From: Croceivirga radicis | GTDB taxonomy: Bacteria; Bacteroidota; Bacteroidia; Flavobacteriales; Flavobacteriaceae | Assembly (NCBI RefSeq): GCF_002072105.2 | Contig: NZ_MTBC01000004.1 | Span: 62,001 to 126,000 of the forward strand | DNA: 64,000 nucleotides | Direction: 5' to 3' | Shown here: piece by piece, positions 46,705-56,481 of the stretch | How the letters are laid out: each line of letters starts with the position of its first letter | How positions within the stretch are numbered: position 1 is the stretch's first letter | Translations under genes and position numbers: made by a program | The notes under the pieces: model-generated | The model's input: only the letters and a program-made list of their open reading frames with translations | What the model was told of the DNA's origin: nothing | The model's database searches: none

Positions 46705-46715
46705 TAGGGTATATT
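46705..46715 (+). promoter_or_regulatory. Shared motif TAGGGTATATT, copy 2
   Basis: This identical 11-bp copy lies 40 bp before the fecR ATG and after the preceding terminator. The position is right for a promoter of the fecR-receptor operon. See the copy at 43567. Confidence 0.45.
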
Positions 46716-46755
46716 TTTGAGATTTTCTCTCTTTACCATAAAGTTGCACAGTTAA

Positions 46756-47814
<1,059 letters not shown>

Positions 47815-47832
47815 AAGCATAGCTTTTATTAT

Positions 47833-50760
47833 ATGACTATAAGAGGCTTATCTAACTTATTGCTTTCTCTAGTATTTTTTTGTTTTTCGACTTTTAACAC
47901 AGCAATTTATGCCCAAAATTTAAAGTCGGAAACAAACCTTGTTACGCTTCTACATCAATTAAGTAAAGATTACAACGTATATTTTAATTACAATCCAGAA
48001 GATTTAAAAAACATTTCCTTAAATACTTCCAGCCTTGAAGGCGTAAGATTAAAAAAGAAATTAAAACAAATTGAACACTTAACGGAATTAAAAATAGAAA
48101 GTTTAGGTTCAAGATATTATGTTATTTATTCTAGTAAAGATTTAAACAAGTCTAACAACAAAATAAAAGGGGGGCTATTAACCCATCAGAATAAATTAAG
48201 GTTGCAAAATAAAGTTATTGGAAAAATAACTGATTTAAACGGGCTACCCTTGGCTGGTGTAAACATTAGAATTAAAGGCACTACCATTGGAACCACAAGC
48301 AATTTTGATGGCAATTATAATTTGGATGCCAACCCCAATGATATGCTGGTTTACAGTTACATTGGATTTAAGACAAAAGAAAGAAAGGCAGATAAAAACG
48401 TAATAAATATAGTATTAATTGAGGGTATATCCTTAAACGAAGTGGTTATGATTGGTAACCGGTCTAAACCAAGAACGGTAATTAATTCGGCCGTACCTAT
48501 AGATAATATTTCTGCTGTTGATTTAAGCAGTACGGGACAATCTACTTTAGACCAGATGTTGAACTATAAGATTCCTTCTTTTAATTCTACAAACCAAGCA
48601 ATATCTGATGCAACGGCACATTTTGACCCAGCCGATTTAAGAGGTCTTGGCCCAAGTAGAACATTGGTATTGATTAATGGTAAAAGAAAAAACCAAAGCG
48701 CCTTGGTCTACATTAATGATACGCCTGGTAAAGGAGAGGTTGGTGTAGATTTAAAAAGTATACCCGCTGCTGCTATTGAACGCGTAGAAGTTTTAAGAGA
48801 TGGTGCGTCCGCACAGTATGGTTCTGATGCTATAGCGGGGGTTTTAAATATAGTTTTAAAAAAGAACAAACAGTATACACAAATAGAGACCCAAACTGGC
48901 ATTACCACTAGAGGTGATGGCTTTAGCAATGGTGTCTCCATAAATTCAGGAATTCCTTTTCAAAATTCAGATGGCTACCTTAATCTAACAGCTGCATTTT
49001 ACCAACAAGATTTTACCAGTAGAACTAATAATTTAGGATTTGATGCACTATATAACATTACTGAAAATGATACGGAATGGGCCAATTGGTTGCAAAAATA
49101 TCCCGATTTAGGCATGACCGTTGGTCAGCCAAAAACCAAAAACTATAATCTAAACTACAATTTTGAATTACCTGTATCCCCCACCTGTAGTTGGTATTCA
49201 TTTGGTGGACTTTCCTATAGAATTGGTGAAAGTTTTGCGCTTTATCGCGCTCCGTATTGGATAGAAGACCCAAACAACCTATTTCATGAGCAAAGCGAAG
49301 CCTACGAGGGGTTTCAACCCACTTTTGAGACAGATATTAGGGATAATTATTTTACACTAGGCTTTAAATGCCAAATTTTAGGTTTTAAAACAGACATAAG
49401 TGCCACTCAGGGCAGGAATGCAGTAGATTACCTTGTAGCGAATAGCCTTAACCAAAGTTTGGGGGCCAATAGTCCTACCCGGTTTGATGTAGGATCATAT
49501 GCCTTTGACCACATATTGACCAATATGGACTTTACCAAGGCATTTGGTAAAACCAATATAAATTTTGGTTGGGAAGTTAGAAAGGAACGCTTTAGGTCTA
49601 CCGCAGGAGAACCTGCCTCCTACTTAGGCGAAGGAACGGTTTCTTTTCCTGGCATACAACCAAGAGATCAACTTATTGCCACTAGAAATAACTTTGGCTC
49701 TTATGCAGAGGTAGACCATGAATTTTCTAAAAGGTTTATGTTAGGAACCGCTATTAGATATGAATACTTTAGTGATTTTGGTAAAAACATCTCTTGGAAA
49801 GCGTCTAGCAGATACACTTTCAAGGAAGATAAAGGCGCCTTACGCGCTTCTGTAAGCACCGGTTTTAGAGCCCCTTCTTTACATCAAATATATTTAAGCA
49901 ATACACAAACATTGGTCTCTGGAGAGTCGGTTTCCAATCAAGGGACTTTTTCTAATCAAGACCCCATTATAAGGGATAATTTAGGCGTTAAACAATTAAC
50001 AGCAGAAAGGTCTAGAAATATTACCGCTGGCATCACCATTAAACCATTGGAAAACTTATTTTTCTCAGCAGATTTTTATAACGTCTATGTTAAGAATAGA
50101 GTGTTATTTACCAATGAAATTGGTTTTGATGAGGATTTTGCGCAAACAAATCCGGTAGAATCTATTTTAATAGCCAATAATATTACTTCTCTAAAATTCT
50201 TTATAAATGCCGTAAATACCAATACAAACGGGTTAGATTTGGTGGGCAATTATACCAATATTAAATTAGGGGAAGGTTGGGGTAAGCTCACATTGGCTGC
50301 TAATTTTAACAAAACCCGTATTGTAGATGATATTGCGGCGCCTACTATTTTAAAAAACAATAATTACGAGATATTCAATAGAAAAGAACAAGCAAGAATT
50401 TTAAGTGCAAGACCAAGGACTAAAGTTTTATTGGGATTTAATTACAATCTTAGAAGATTAAACCTAGGTCTAAACAATACTTTTTTTGGTTCCGTAAAAT
50501 GGCAACATGCAGAAGACCCGGGCAAAGACCAAACGTTTACAGGTAAAATTCTTACCGATATTACCCTAAATTACCAACTAAATACAAATATTAGTTTTTA
50601 CTGTGCCGTAAATAATATTTTTAATGTTTACCCAGATGAATTGGATAATAAAGGTGATGTCTTAACCGATTTGGGTGGACGTTTTAAATATGCTTGGGAG
50701 GTAAATCAATTTGGTTTTAATGGCACTACTTTGAATGGTGGACTAAGAATTAAATTATAA
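47833..50760 (+). CDS. TonB-dependent receptor with STN domain, second of pair
   Basis: The 975-residue protein has a signal peptide (about 1-27), a secretin/TonB short N-terminal (STN) domain (about 38-95, TLLHQLSKDYNVYFNYNPEDL) used for signalling to FecR, then a CarboxypepD_reg-like domain (about 132-210), a plug (about 225-345) and a barrel ending GGLRIKL. It closely resembles the first receptor over plug and barrel (GPSRTLVLINGKRKNQSALV against GPSRTLILINGKRKNLSALL). It starts 18 bp after fecR, so it is probably the sensor. The ligand is unknown. Confidence 0.92.
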   Translation: MTIRGLSNLLLSLVFFCFSTFNTAIYAQNLKSETNLVTLLHQLSKDYNVYFNYNPEDLKNISLNTSSLEGVRLKKKLKQIEHLTELKIESLGSRYYVIYSSKDLNKSNNKIKGGLLTHQNKLRLQNKVIGKITDLNGLPLAGVNIRIKGTTIGTTSNFDGNYNLDANPNDMLVYSYIGFKTKERKADKNVINIVLIEGISLNEVVMIGNRSKPRTVINSAVPIDNISAVDLSSTGQSTLDQMLNYKIPSFNSTNQAISDATAHFDPADLRGLGPSRTLVLINGKRKNQSALVYINDTPGKGEVGVDLKSIPAAAIERVEVLRDGASAQYGSDAIAGVLNIVLKKNKQYTQIETQTGITTRGDGFSNGVSINSGIPFQNSDGYLNLTAAFYQQDFTSRTNNLGFDALYNITENDTEWANWLQKYPDLGMTVGQPKTKNYNLNYNFELPVSPTCSWYSFGGLSYRIGESFALYRAPYWIEDPNNLFHEQSEAYEGFQPTFETDIRDNYFTLGFKCQILGFKTDISATQGRNAVDYLVANSLNQSLGANSPTRFDVGSYAFDHILTNMDFTKAFGKTNINFGWEVRKERFRSTAGEPASYLGEGTVSFPGIQPRDQLIATRNNFGSYAEVDHEFSKRFMLGTAIRYEYFSDFGKNISWKASSRYTFKEDKGALRASVSTGFRAPSLHQIYLSNTQTLVSGESVSNQGTFSNQDPIIRDNLGVKQLTAERSRNITAGITIKPLENLFFSADFYNVYVKNRVLFTNEIGFDEDFAQTNPVESILIANNITSLKFFINAVNTNTNGLDLVGNYTNIKLGEGWGKLTLAANFNKTRIVDDIAAPTILKNNNYEIFNRKEQARILSARPRTKVLLGFNYNLRRLNLGLNNTFFGSVKWQHAEDPGKDQTFTGKILTDITLNYQLNTNISFYCAVNNIFNVYPDELDNKGDVLTDLGGRFKYAWEVNQFGFNGTTLNGGLRIKL

Positions 50761-50762
50761 AA

Positions 50763-50784
50763 AAAGGAGCCCAAGGGCTCCTTT
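50763..50784. terminator. Bidirectional terminator after the receptor operon
   Basis: AAAGGAGCCC-aa-GGGCTCCTTT forms a 10-bp stem between two convergent genes, with A and T flanks on both strands. Confidence 0.88.
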
Positions 50785-50794
50785 TCGCTATTTT

Positions 50795-51148
50795 TTATCC
50801 GTTTGGATGCATAAATTTCTGTTTTGCCAATAGCTCTTCTTCCGTTTCCTCCCTATCTTCATCTGGTACGCAGCAATCTACCGGGCAAACTGCAGCACAT
50901 TGGGGTTCTTCATGAAAACCCATACATTCCGTACATTTATCTGGAGCTATATAATAGAACTCGTCACTTATAGGTTCCTGTACTTCATCGGCATCTACCG
51001 CTTTACCATCTGGTAATACTACAGCACCGTTCAAAGAAGTTCCATCGCTATAACGCCACTCATCTGCACCCTCGTAAATTGCCGTGTTAGGACACTCTGG
51101 TTCACAAGCCCCACAATTTATACATTCGTCTGTTATAATTATTGCCAT
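50795..51148 (-). CDS. 4Fe-4S dicluster ferredoxin
   Basis: The 117-residue protein has a first CxxCxxCxxxC motif (C9, C12, C15, C19) and a second site with an expanded spacing, [25 protein letters not shown] tail follows and an acidic insertion lies between the clusters. It is an electron carrier of the bacterial 2[4Fe-4S] type. It is divergent from an acyl-CoA reductase, to which it could donate electrons, though that is only suggested by position. Confidence 0.92.
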   Translation of the reverse strand: MAIIITDECINCGACEPECPNTAIYEGADEWRYSDGTSLNGAVVLPDGKAVDADEVQEPISDEFYYIAPDKCTECMGFHEEPQCAAVCPVDCCVPDEDREETEEELLAKQKFMHPNG

Positions 51149-51169
51149 TATTTTTGCTTTTTCAATCCG

Positions 51170-51177
51170 TACTTTTG
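51170..51177 (+). promoter_or_regulatory. -7 element TACTTTTG for acyl-CoA reductase
   Basis: TACTTTTG fits TAnnTTTG and lies 38 bp before the ATG. An upstream TTTG (51153-51156) has a short 13-bp spacing. Confidence 0.45.
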
Positions 51178-51179
51178 TA

Positions 51180-51211
51180 CAAAGGTAATCCCTACTAATT
51201 TAGTCTACAAA
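51180..51211 (-). promoter_or_regulatory. Promoter for the ferredoxin gene
   Basis: On the minus strand TTTG (51211-51208), 20 bp and TACCTTTG (51187-51180) match the Bacteroidota consensus TTTG-N19..21-TAnnTTTG. It overlaps the divergent plus-strand promoter region, so the two would compete for RNA polymerase. Confidence 0.7.
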
Positions 51212-51215
51212 TATA

Positions 51216-52259
51216 ATGGCAGATCAGATTCCTCATTTAGAAGCTTTTGTTAAACTCGGCAACTTATTCCAGAATTTTTGTGATAATGATACCTCTAAAG
51301 AGGAAAATTGGCATCATAGATTAACGGAAACAGTTATCGTTGCTGGCAATCATAATGGTTGGTTCACCAAAGAAAATGTGTTATTCGCCTTAAAAAGTTG
51401 GGCAAAAGTCTTAACTTCTGATAGCCTTACCACTTGGTTAAACATTTATAATATTCCTGCTGAACATTCAAAGCGCGTTGCTATAATTATGGCAGGAAAT
51501 ATTCCTCTAGTTGGTTTGCATGATTTTATTTCCGTAGTACTCTCTGGTCATCAAGTAATCGCAAAACTATCTAGTAATGATAAGGTATTGATGCATTTTA
51601 TTGTTGCCTATCTAAAAGAGAATGATGATTTGTTAAGCCAAAAAATTACCCTAACAGAAGATAAATTAGGTGATTTTGATGCCGTAATTGCTACTGGAAG
51701 CAATAATACAGGACGTTATTTTGATTATTACTTTGGAAAGTATCCTAACATCATTAGAAAAAACAGAAATTCGGTAGCGGTTTTATCTGGAACAGAAGGC
51801 GCCGATGATTTACAAAAATTAGGAACGGATATTTTTACCTATTTTGGGTTGGGTTGTAGGAGTGTTTCCAAAATATATGTGCCAAAAGATTATAATTTTG
51901 ACCATTTTTATCAAGGTATTTATAGCTTTAAGACGGTGATAGACCATCATAAATATGCTAATAATTATGACTACAACAAAGCCGTCTATTTAATGTCTGA
52001 TGTTCAAATTCTGGACAACAATTTTTTGTTATTGAAAGAAGATAAAGGTTTTGCCTCCCCTATTGGGTGTTTGTTTTATGAGACTTATGAAACTGTTGAA
52101 GAATTAAACAGTAATTTACAGAAAGAAAAGGAAGCGTTACAATGTGTTTTGTCCAATCTTGAAATTACTAACGCACTTCCTTTTGGCATAAGTCAAAAGC
52201 CCAGTTTAGATGATTATGCAGATGGTGTAGATACCTTAAAATTTTTATCTACACTCTAG
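51216..52259 (+). CDS. Acyl-CoA reductase (LuxC-like)
   Basis: The 347-residue protein belongs to the aldehyde-dehydrogenase-like LuxC family: VAIIMAGNIPLVGLHDF, AKLSSNDKVLM, ATGSNNTGRYFDYYF, and the Cys-bearing YFGLGCRSVSKIYVP. It would reduce an acyl-CoA or acyl thioester to the aldehyde. It is the first gene before serC but has no clear tie to serine synthesis. Members of this family are common in Flavobacteria. Confidence 0.87.
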   Translation: MADQIPHLEAFVKLGNLFQNFCDNDTSKEENWHHRLTETVIVAGNHNGWFTKENVLFALKSWAKVLTSDSLTTWLNIYNIPAEHSKRVAIIMAGNIPLVGLHDFISVVLSGHQVIAKLSSNDKVLMHFIVAYLKENDDLLSQKITLTEDKLGDFDAVIATGSNNTGRYFDYYFGKYPNIIRKNRNSVAVLSGTEGADDLQKLGTDIFTYFGLGCRSVSKIYVPKDYNFDHFYQGIYSFKTVIDHHKYANNYDYNKAVYLMSDVQILDNNFLLLKEDKGFASPIGCLFYETYETVEELNSNLQKEKEALQCVLSNLEITNALPFGISQKPSLDDYADGVDTLKFLSTL

Positions 52260-52319
52260 CGGTCTTTTCTTTAAAATAATTAAAAAAAGTTAGACCTTTA
52301 ACGGCTTTAAAGCAACAGC

Positions 52320-53384
52320 ATGAAAAAGCATAACTTTAGCGCAGGGCCCTGCATTTTACCACAAGAGGTAATGTTAAAGGCGGCCGCTGCAGTCCAAGAA
52401 TTAGATGGTATAGGTTTATCCTTAATAGAAATATCCCACAGAAGCAAAGAATTTGTAGCAATTATAGAAAAGGCCCGCTCCCTAGCGTTAGAATTATTGG
52501 GTTTAGAAAACAAAGGATATCAAGCCTTGTTTTTGCAAGGTGGCGCAAGTACCCAATTTCTAAACGTTGCTTATAACTTATTAGAAAACAAGGCAGGTTA
52601 TATCAATACAGGTACTTGGAGTTTAAAGGCTATTAAAGAGGCTCGTTTGTTTGGAGAAGTTATTGAAGTAGCTAGCTCTCAGGAACAAAACTTTAACCAT
52701 ATTCCAAAAAACATCGTAGTTCCCTCAGATTTAGATTACTTACACTTAACCAGTAACAACACAATTTATGGAACACAATTTAAATCTTTTCCAGATGTAG
52801 CGGTTCCGTTGGTGTGCGATATGAGCTCCGATATATTTTCCAGGCAATTGGATTTTTCAAAATTTGACTTGATTTATGCTGGTGCACAAAAAAATATGGG
52901 TCCGGCAGGTACGGTATTAGTAGTGGTAAAAGAAGATATTCTAGGCAAGGTTTCAAGGAAAATTCCTTCTATGTGTAATTACCAAGTACATATAGAAAAA
53001 GATAGCATGTTTAACACGCCAGCAGTATTTCCTGTATATGTGTCCATGCTTACCATGCAATGGCTCAAAGATTTAGGAGGTATTGCTGCCATTGAGGAAT
53101 TAAACGAAAAGAAAGCTAATCTTATCTATTCAGAAATAGATTTAAATCCTGTTTTTTCAGGTATCGCAAAAAAAGAAGACCGTTCTAATATGAATGCGAC
53201 ATTTAATATTACTGATGATACACTGGTAGAAACTTTTGATAAAATGTGCTTAGAAGCTGGTATTAGCGGCATAAAAGGTCATAGATCCGTTGGTGGGTAT
53301 AGGGCTTCTATGTACAATGCCTTACCTTTAGAGAGCGTGGGTGTTTTGGTAGATATAATGAGCGAAGTAGAACGAAAAGCATAA
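52320..53384 (+). CDS. serC: Phosphoserine aminotransferase
   Basis: SerC (354 residues, standard length) makes 3-phosphoserine from 3-phosphohydroxypyruvate with glutamate. Visible are the start FSAGPCILP, FLQGGASTQFLN, the PLP lysine in YAGAQKNMGPAG, and the C-terminal GHRSVGGYRASMYNA that binds substrate phosphate. It is 5 bp from serA. Confidence 0.97.
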   Translation: MKKHNFSAGPCILPQEVMLKAAAAVQELDGIGLSLIEISHRSKEFVAIIEKARSLALELLGLENKGYQALFLQGGASTQFLNVAYNLLENKAGYINTGTWSLKAIKEARLFGEVIEVASSQEQNFNHIPKNIVVPSDLDYLHLTSNNTIYGTQFKSFPDVAVPLVCDMSSDIFSRQLDFSKFDLIYAGAQKNMGPAGTVLVVVKEDILGKVSRKIPSMCNYQVHIEKDSMFNTPAVFPVYVSMLTMQWLKDLGGIAAIEELNEKKANLIYSEIDLNPVFSGIAKKEDRSNMNATFNITDDTLVETFDKMCLEAGISGIKGHRSVGGYRASMYNALPLESVGVLVDIMSEVERKA

Positions 53385-53389
53385 CTGCA

Positions 53390-54319
53390 ATGAAAATCCT
53401 TAGTAAGGAACCCTTACAGCCTGCTGCAGCTAAATTATTAGAAGATGCAGGTCACGAGTTGATTACCATAAATGTAGCAGATAATCAAATTGTAAATTAT
53501 ATACAAGATAACCAGATTAACGGTCTAATTATCAATACATCCAAATTGGAAACTTCGATTTTAGATCAATTGCAAAATTTAACATTTATTGCCAATACCA
53601 ACCTAAAAGAATGTGCCATTGCTTTATCAGATAAAAAGCAACTTATAAAATTAGACCTTGTTAATGCCAATGCAGTATCAGAATTAGTTTTTGCACATTT
53701 ATTAAATGGTGCAAGAAATTTACATGATGCCAACAGATATATGCCGTTAGAGGGTGATGCTAATTTTAACCAATTAAATACTCTTTATCAAAAAGGAATA
53801 GAATTAGAAGGGAAAACCTTAGGCTTGGTAGGTGTAAACAAAGCCGCAGAAAAAGTAGCAAAAAAAGCAGTGGCTTTTGGCATGCACGTAATTTATTACG
53901 ACCCTTCTTTGGAAAATGTCCAATTATCAATTGAAATTTTAGGCAATTCAATTTCAGTGAATATACCGGCTAAATCAAAATCTGAATTTTTGGGTGAAGT
54001 CGATTTTATTAGTTTTCATACTGGACCAGTAGAGAAACACTGGTTTGGAAAAGATGAACTAGCACAGTTAAAACCAACGGTTGGCATAATAAACGTAGAT
54101 GGAAAGGGAGCTTTGGATGAAGTGGCCCTGGTAGAATACTTGGACAAGAACAAATTGTTGTTTGCAGGTCTAGATACTTTTGAATCAGAACCTAGTCCTG
54201 AAATTCCTATTCTAATGAATCCCAAAATTTCGCTATCGCCAAACATCGCAAAATACACCAAAGATTCTAAAATGAACATGGAAATAGAAATGGCTAAAAT
54301 AATTGCAGAAAGCTATTAA
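53390..54319 (+). CDS. serA: D-3-phosphoglycerate dehydrogenase, short form
   Basis: The 309-residue D-2-hydroxyacid dehydrogenase follows serC, which supports the phosphoglycerate dehydrogenase role. The NAD loop region LGLVGVNKAAEKVAKKAVAFG is a degenerate GxGxxG (GVNKAA), as known in flavobacterial SerA. The sequence also shows FHTGPVEKHWFG and FAGLDTFESEP. It lacks the C-terminal ACT domain of E. coli SerA, so serine feedback by that route is unlikely. A different hydroxyacid substrate is possible but less likely. Confidence 0.85.
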   Translation: MKILSKEPLQPAAAKLLEDAGHELITINVADNQIVNYIQDNQINGLIINTSKLETSILDQLQNLTFIANTNLKECAIALSDKKQLIKLDLVNANAVSELVFAHLLNGARNLHDANRYMPLEGDANFNQLNTLYQKGIELEGKTLGLVGVNKAAEKVAKKAVAFGMHVIYYDPSLENVQLSIEILGNSISVNIPAKSKSEFLGEVDFISFHTGPVEKHWFGKDELAQLKPTVGIINVDGKGALDEVALVEYLDKNKLLFAGLDTFESEPSPEIPILMNPKISLSPNIAKYTKDSKMNMEIEMAKIIAESY

Positions 54320-54393
54320 CATTTCATTATAAGTTTGGCTTAGTTTTTGTAAATTACCAAGTAGAAAATAGTAAACACTAATTATTATATAAA

Positions 54394-55035
54394 ATGTCAG
54401 GATTATTAGATTTAATCAATAGCCCAATTGGACAACAATTGGTAAGTGGGGTTGCAGGACAAACAGGGCAATCTTCCAATAAAACTGCAGAAGTTATTTC
54501 TATGGCTATGCCATTATTAATGGGAGCCATGAAAAAGAATACTACTTCTACGGAAGGAGCTCAAGGATTAATGAACGCCTTAAACTCAAAACATGATGGC
54601 GGCATACTAGATAACCTAACCGGTTTGTTCGGTGGTGGCGTAGACCAATCTGTAATGGATGATGGCGCTGGTATATTAGGTCATATTTTAGGAGGAAAGC
54701 AATCTCAAGTAGAGAACGCCCTAAGTAGTAAAACAGGTATGGATAGTGGTTCCGTGGCACAAATCCTAAAAATTGCCGCACCCATACTAATGGGTTACCT
54801 TGGAAGACAACAACGTCAGCAAAATATAAGTTCCCCAGAAGGTTTAAATGGTTTACTAGGCGGGCTTATGGGTGGAAATGCTGCGGCAAACAAGCAACAA
54901 TCTTTAATTGAATCTTTCTTAGATTCTGATGGAGACGGTAGCATTATAGATGATTTAGCTGGAATGGTATTAAGTGGAAATTCACAGAAAAAAGGTGGTA
55001 TAGGTAGTTTACTTGGCGGCCTTTTTGGAAAATAA
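54394..55035 (+). CDS. DUF937 family protein
   Basis: The 213-residue protein is Gly/Asn/Ser/Met-rich with repeated short helices (LLDLINSPIGQQLVSGVAGQ, MAMPLLMGAMKKNT) in the DUF937 style, and a central GGILDNLTGLFGGG. A short C-terminal DSDGDGSIIDDLAGMV resembles a calcium-binding DxDxDG loop. No signal peptide is evident. The function is unknown. It ends with a terminator. Confidence 0.82.
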   Translation: MSGLLDLINSPIGQQLVSGVAGQTGQSSNKTAEVISMAMPLLMGAMKKNTTSTEGAQGLMNALNSKHDGGILDNLTGLFGGGVDQSVMDDGAGILGHILGGKQSQVENALSSKTGMDSGSVAQILKIAAPILMGYLGRQQRQQNISSPEGLNGLLGGLMGGNAAANKQQSLIESFLDSDGDGSIIDDLAGMVLSGNSQKKGGIGSLLGGLFGK

Positions 55036-55059
55036 TATACCGTTTACACATACATTAAC

Positions 55060-55091
55060 AAGTCGTTTGAAATCTTCAAACGGCTTTTTTT
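55060..55091 (+). terminator. Terminator after the DUF937 gene
   Basis: AAGTCGTTTGAA and TTCAAACGGCTT pair over 12 positions (one G-T) around a 3-base loop and are followed by T residues. Its T-run ends 13 bp before the next ATG. Confidence 0.85.
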
Positions 55092-55104
55092 GTACCTTTT
55101 AGTT

Positions 55105-55545
55105 ATGAAAAAGATTGCATTAATTCTAATCCCGGTATTGCTAGCAGCTTGTACTAGCGCAAAGGAGAACCTAACTATTTCTGATCAGGAAAAAGAAATT
55201 TTAAATAGTAAGGATCAGCAAGAAGTAACCATTGCAGATGAAGAAACCGAGTACGAAATCATCATCATTGAACCTGGCTTTTATGCATGGCTAAATAGTA
55301 TTGCAAGACCAGAGGGTTATTATTCTCAAGATTTTTTAGAAAACAGAAACCAAATATATGTGATGAATTGGAACCAGCGTGTATTAAACCCTACTGCATT
55401 CAACCCCAATTTGTATGAACTACAAATAAATTATGATCCAAATATAGATTATGGTTATGAAGTAAATTATAAACTTTACAATTACTTCATTTTTTTTCAG
55501 CGTAAGTATAACCAAAGACTTGGCCCCTTTTTTCCACGCATATAA
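55105..55545 (+). CDS. Lipoprotein of the DUF6146 type
   Basis: The protein has 146 residues from ATG 55105. It has a lipoprotein signal (IPVLLAAC) and a mature part containing IIIEPGFYAWLNSIARPEGYYSQ and EVNYKLYNYFIFFQ, which I associate with a flavobacterial family (DUF6146). It is probably anchored in the periplasmic face of a membrane; the role is unknown. A TTG five codons upstream lies in the preceding terminator T-run and is not favoured. Confidence 0.65.
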   Translation: MKKIALILIPVLLAACTSAKENLTISDQEKEILNSKDQQEVTIADEETEYEIIIIEPGFYAWLNSIARPEGYYSQDFLENRNQIYVMNWNQRVLNPTAFNPNLYELQINYDPNIDYGYEVNYKLYNYFIFFQRKYNQRLGPFFPRI

Positions 55546-55573
55546 TGCGTAACTTTGCAGCCTTTAAGCAACT

Positions 55574-56089
55574 ATGGAAAAAATAAAAAAACGCTGGGAC
55601 ATAGTTAAAAACTGGCAATTGGTATTCCCTATAATTGGATTTCTATTGACGCTGGCAACTGGTTATTATTTTGCAAGAAAAGTGCTCCATTTAATAGATT
55701 TTAATAATACACCTTGGGAATGGCCAATTACGTTATTGGGTACGTGTCTGTTAACATACCTGTTATTAAAGTTCTTTTTGTGGTGTTTTCAAAAATTAAA
55801 AAACAAATGGGTAACGCAATACCGATGGGAAATGATAGCCATTTTTATTGTATTCGCCATTACCGGTAGTCTTTCTGCAAGATTGGCAGCGCCCCTTGTA
55901 CATTTATTGGGATTAGATTATGAAACCAGCAGTGGTTGGCTCTATTGGCCAGTTCGTATATTAATTATATTTCCCATTTATCAACTATTATTAGTAGCAA
56001 TTGGCTGGTTATTTGGGCAATTTCAATTTTTTTGGGCTTTTGAAAAGCGAATGCTAAAAAAAATGCGCCTTGGTTTTTTGATTCCCTAA
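55574..56089 (+). CDS. Membrane protein, DUF6787-like, with internal duplication
   Basis: The 171-residue protein has four to five hydrophobic segments. Its second half (about 80-171) matches the DUF6787 style: IAIFIVFAITGSLSARL, IFPIYQLLLVAIGWLFGQF, and FFWAFEKRML. The first half starts with a similar text (KKRWDIVKNWQLVFPIIGFLL) that aligns with the KNKWVTQYRWEMIAIFIVF start of the second half, suggesting an internal repeat. No function is known. It lies 28 bp after the lipoprotein gene. Confidence 0.6.
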   Translation: MEKIKKRWDIVKNWQLVFPIIGFLLTLATGYYFARKVLHLIDFNNTPWEWPITLLGTCLLTYLLLKFFLWCFQKLKNKWVTQYRWEMIAIFIVFAITGSLSARLAAPLVHLLGLDYETSSGWLYWPVRILIIFPIYQLLLVAIGWLFGQFQFFWAFEKRMLKKMRLGFLIP

Positions 56090-56129
56090 ATTGTGATTTT
56101 GTTAACAGCCAGTTCAATTATGAAAAGCT

Positions 56130-56137
56130 TAGTTTTG
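56130..56137 (+). promoter_or_regulatory. Possible -7 element TAGTTTTG for the third receptor operon
   Basis: TAGTTTTG fits TAnnTTTG and lies 7 bp before the ATG of the small secreted peptide gene. There is no good -33 at standard spacing. Confidence 0.35.
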
Positions 56138-56144
56138 TGGTAAC

Positions 56145-56444
56145 ATGAAAACAAAACAGATTTTCACATATATACTGTTGTTTACCTTGTTATTCTTTAA
56201 GGTGTCTACTTTTCATGTCTTTTCTCATTCAGAAAACGAAGAAACAGAAATTGAAAATTGTATTTTGTGTGAAGTTACATTTGCACAACAACAAGAGGTA
56301 TTAATAGCGCCTACTACAATTGATTTCAAAGTTGAGTCGTTTACTGCGATTTCAATTCCATTACCAATACAGACGGAAGTACCCTCTACTTCCTATTTTT
56401 ACTTTAGGCATACCTCTCGCCCACCACCAGCCCGCTTTGCTTAA
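56145..56444 (+). CDS. Small secreted His/Cys peptide upstream of a TonB receptor
   Basis: The 99-residue protein begins with a signal peptide (about 1-22) followed by H24, H28 and a C39xxC42 pair in HVFSHSENEETEIENCILC, and it ends in a Pro/Arg-rich tail (RPPPARFA). The His/Cys grouping could hold a metal. It lies 37 bp before a TonB receptor on the same strand. The family is not certain; a metal role is only suggested by residues and context. Confidence 0.6.
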   Translation: MKTKQIFTYILLFTLLFFKVSTFHVFSHSENEETEIENCILCEVTFAQQQEVLIAPTTIDFKVESFTAISIPLPIQTEVPSTSYFYFRHTSRPPPARFA

Positions 56445-56481
56445 GCAAACCTTAGATTAGTAATAATTCAATTTTATTTAG

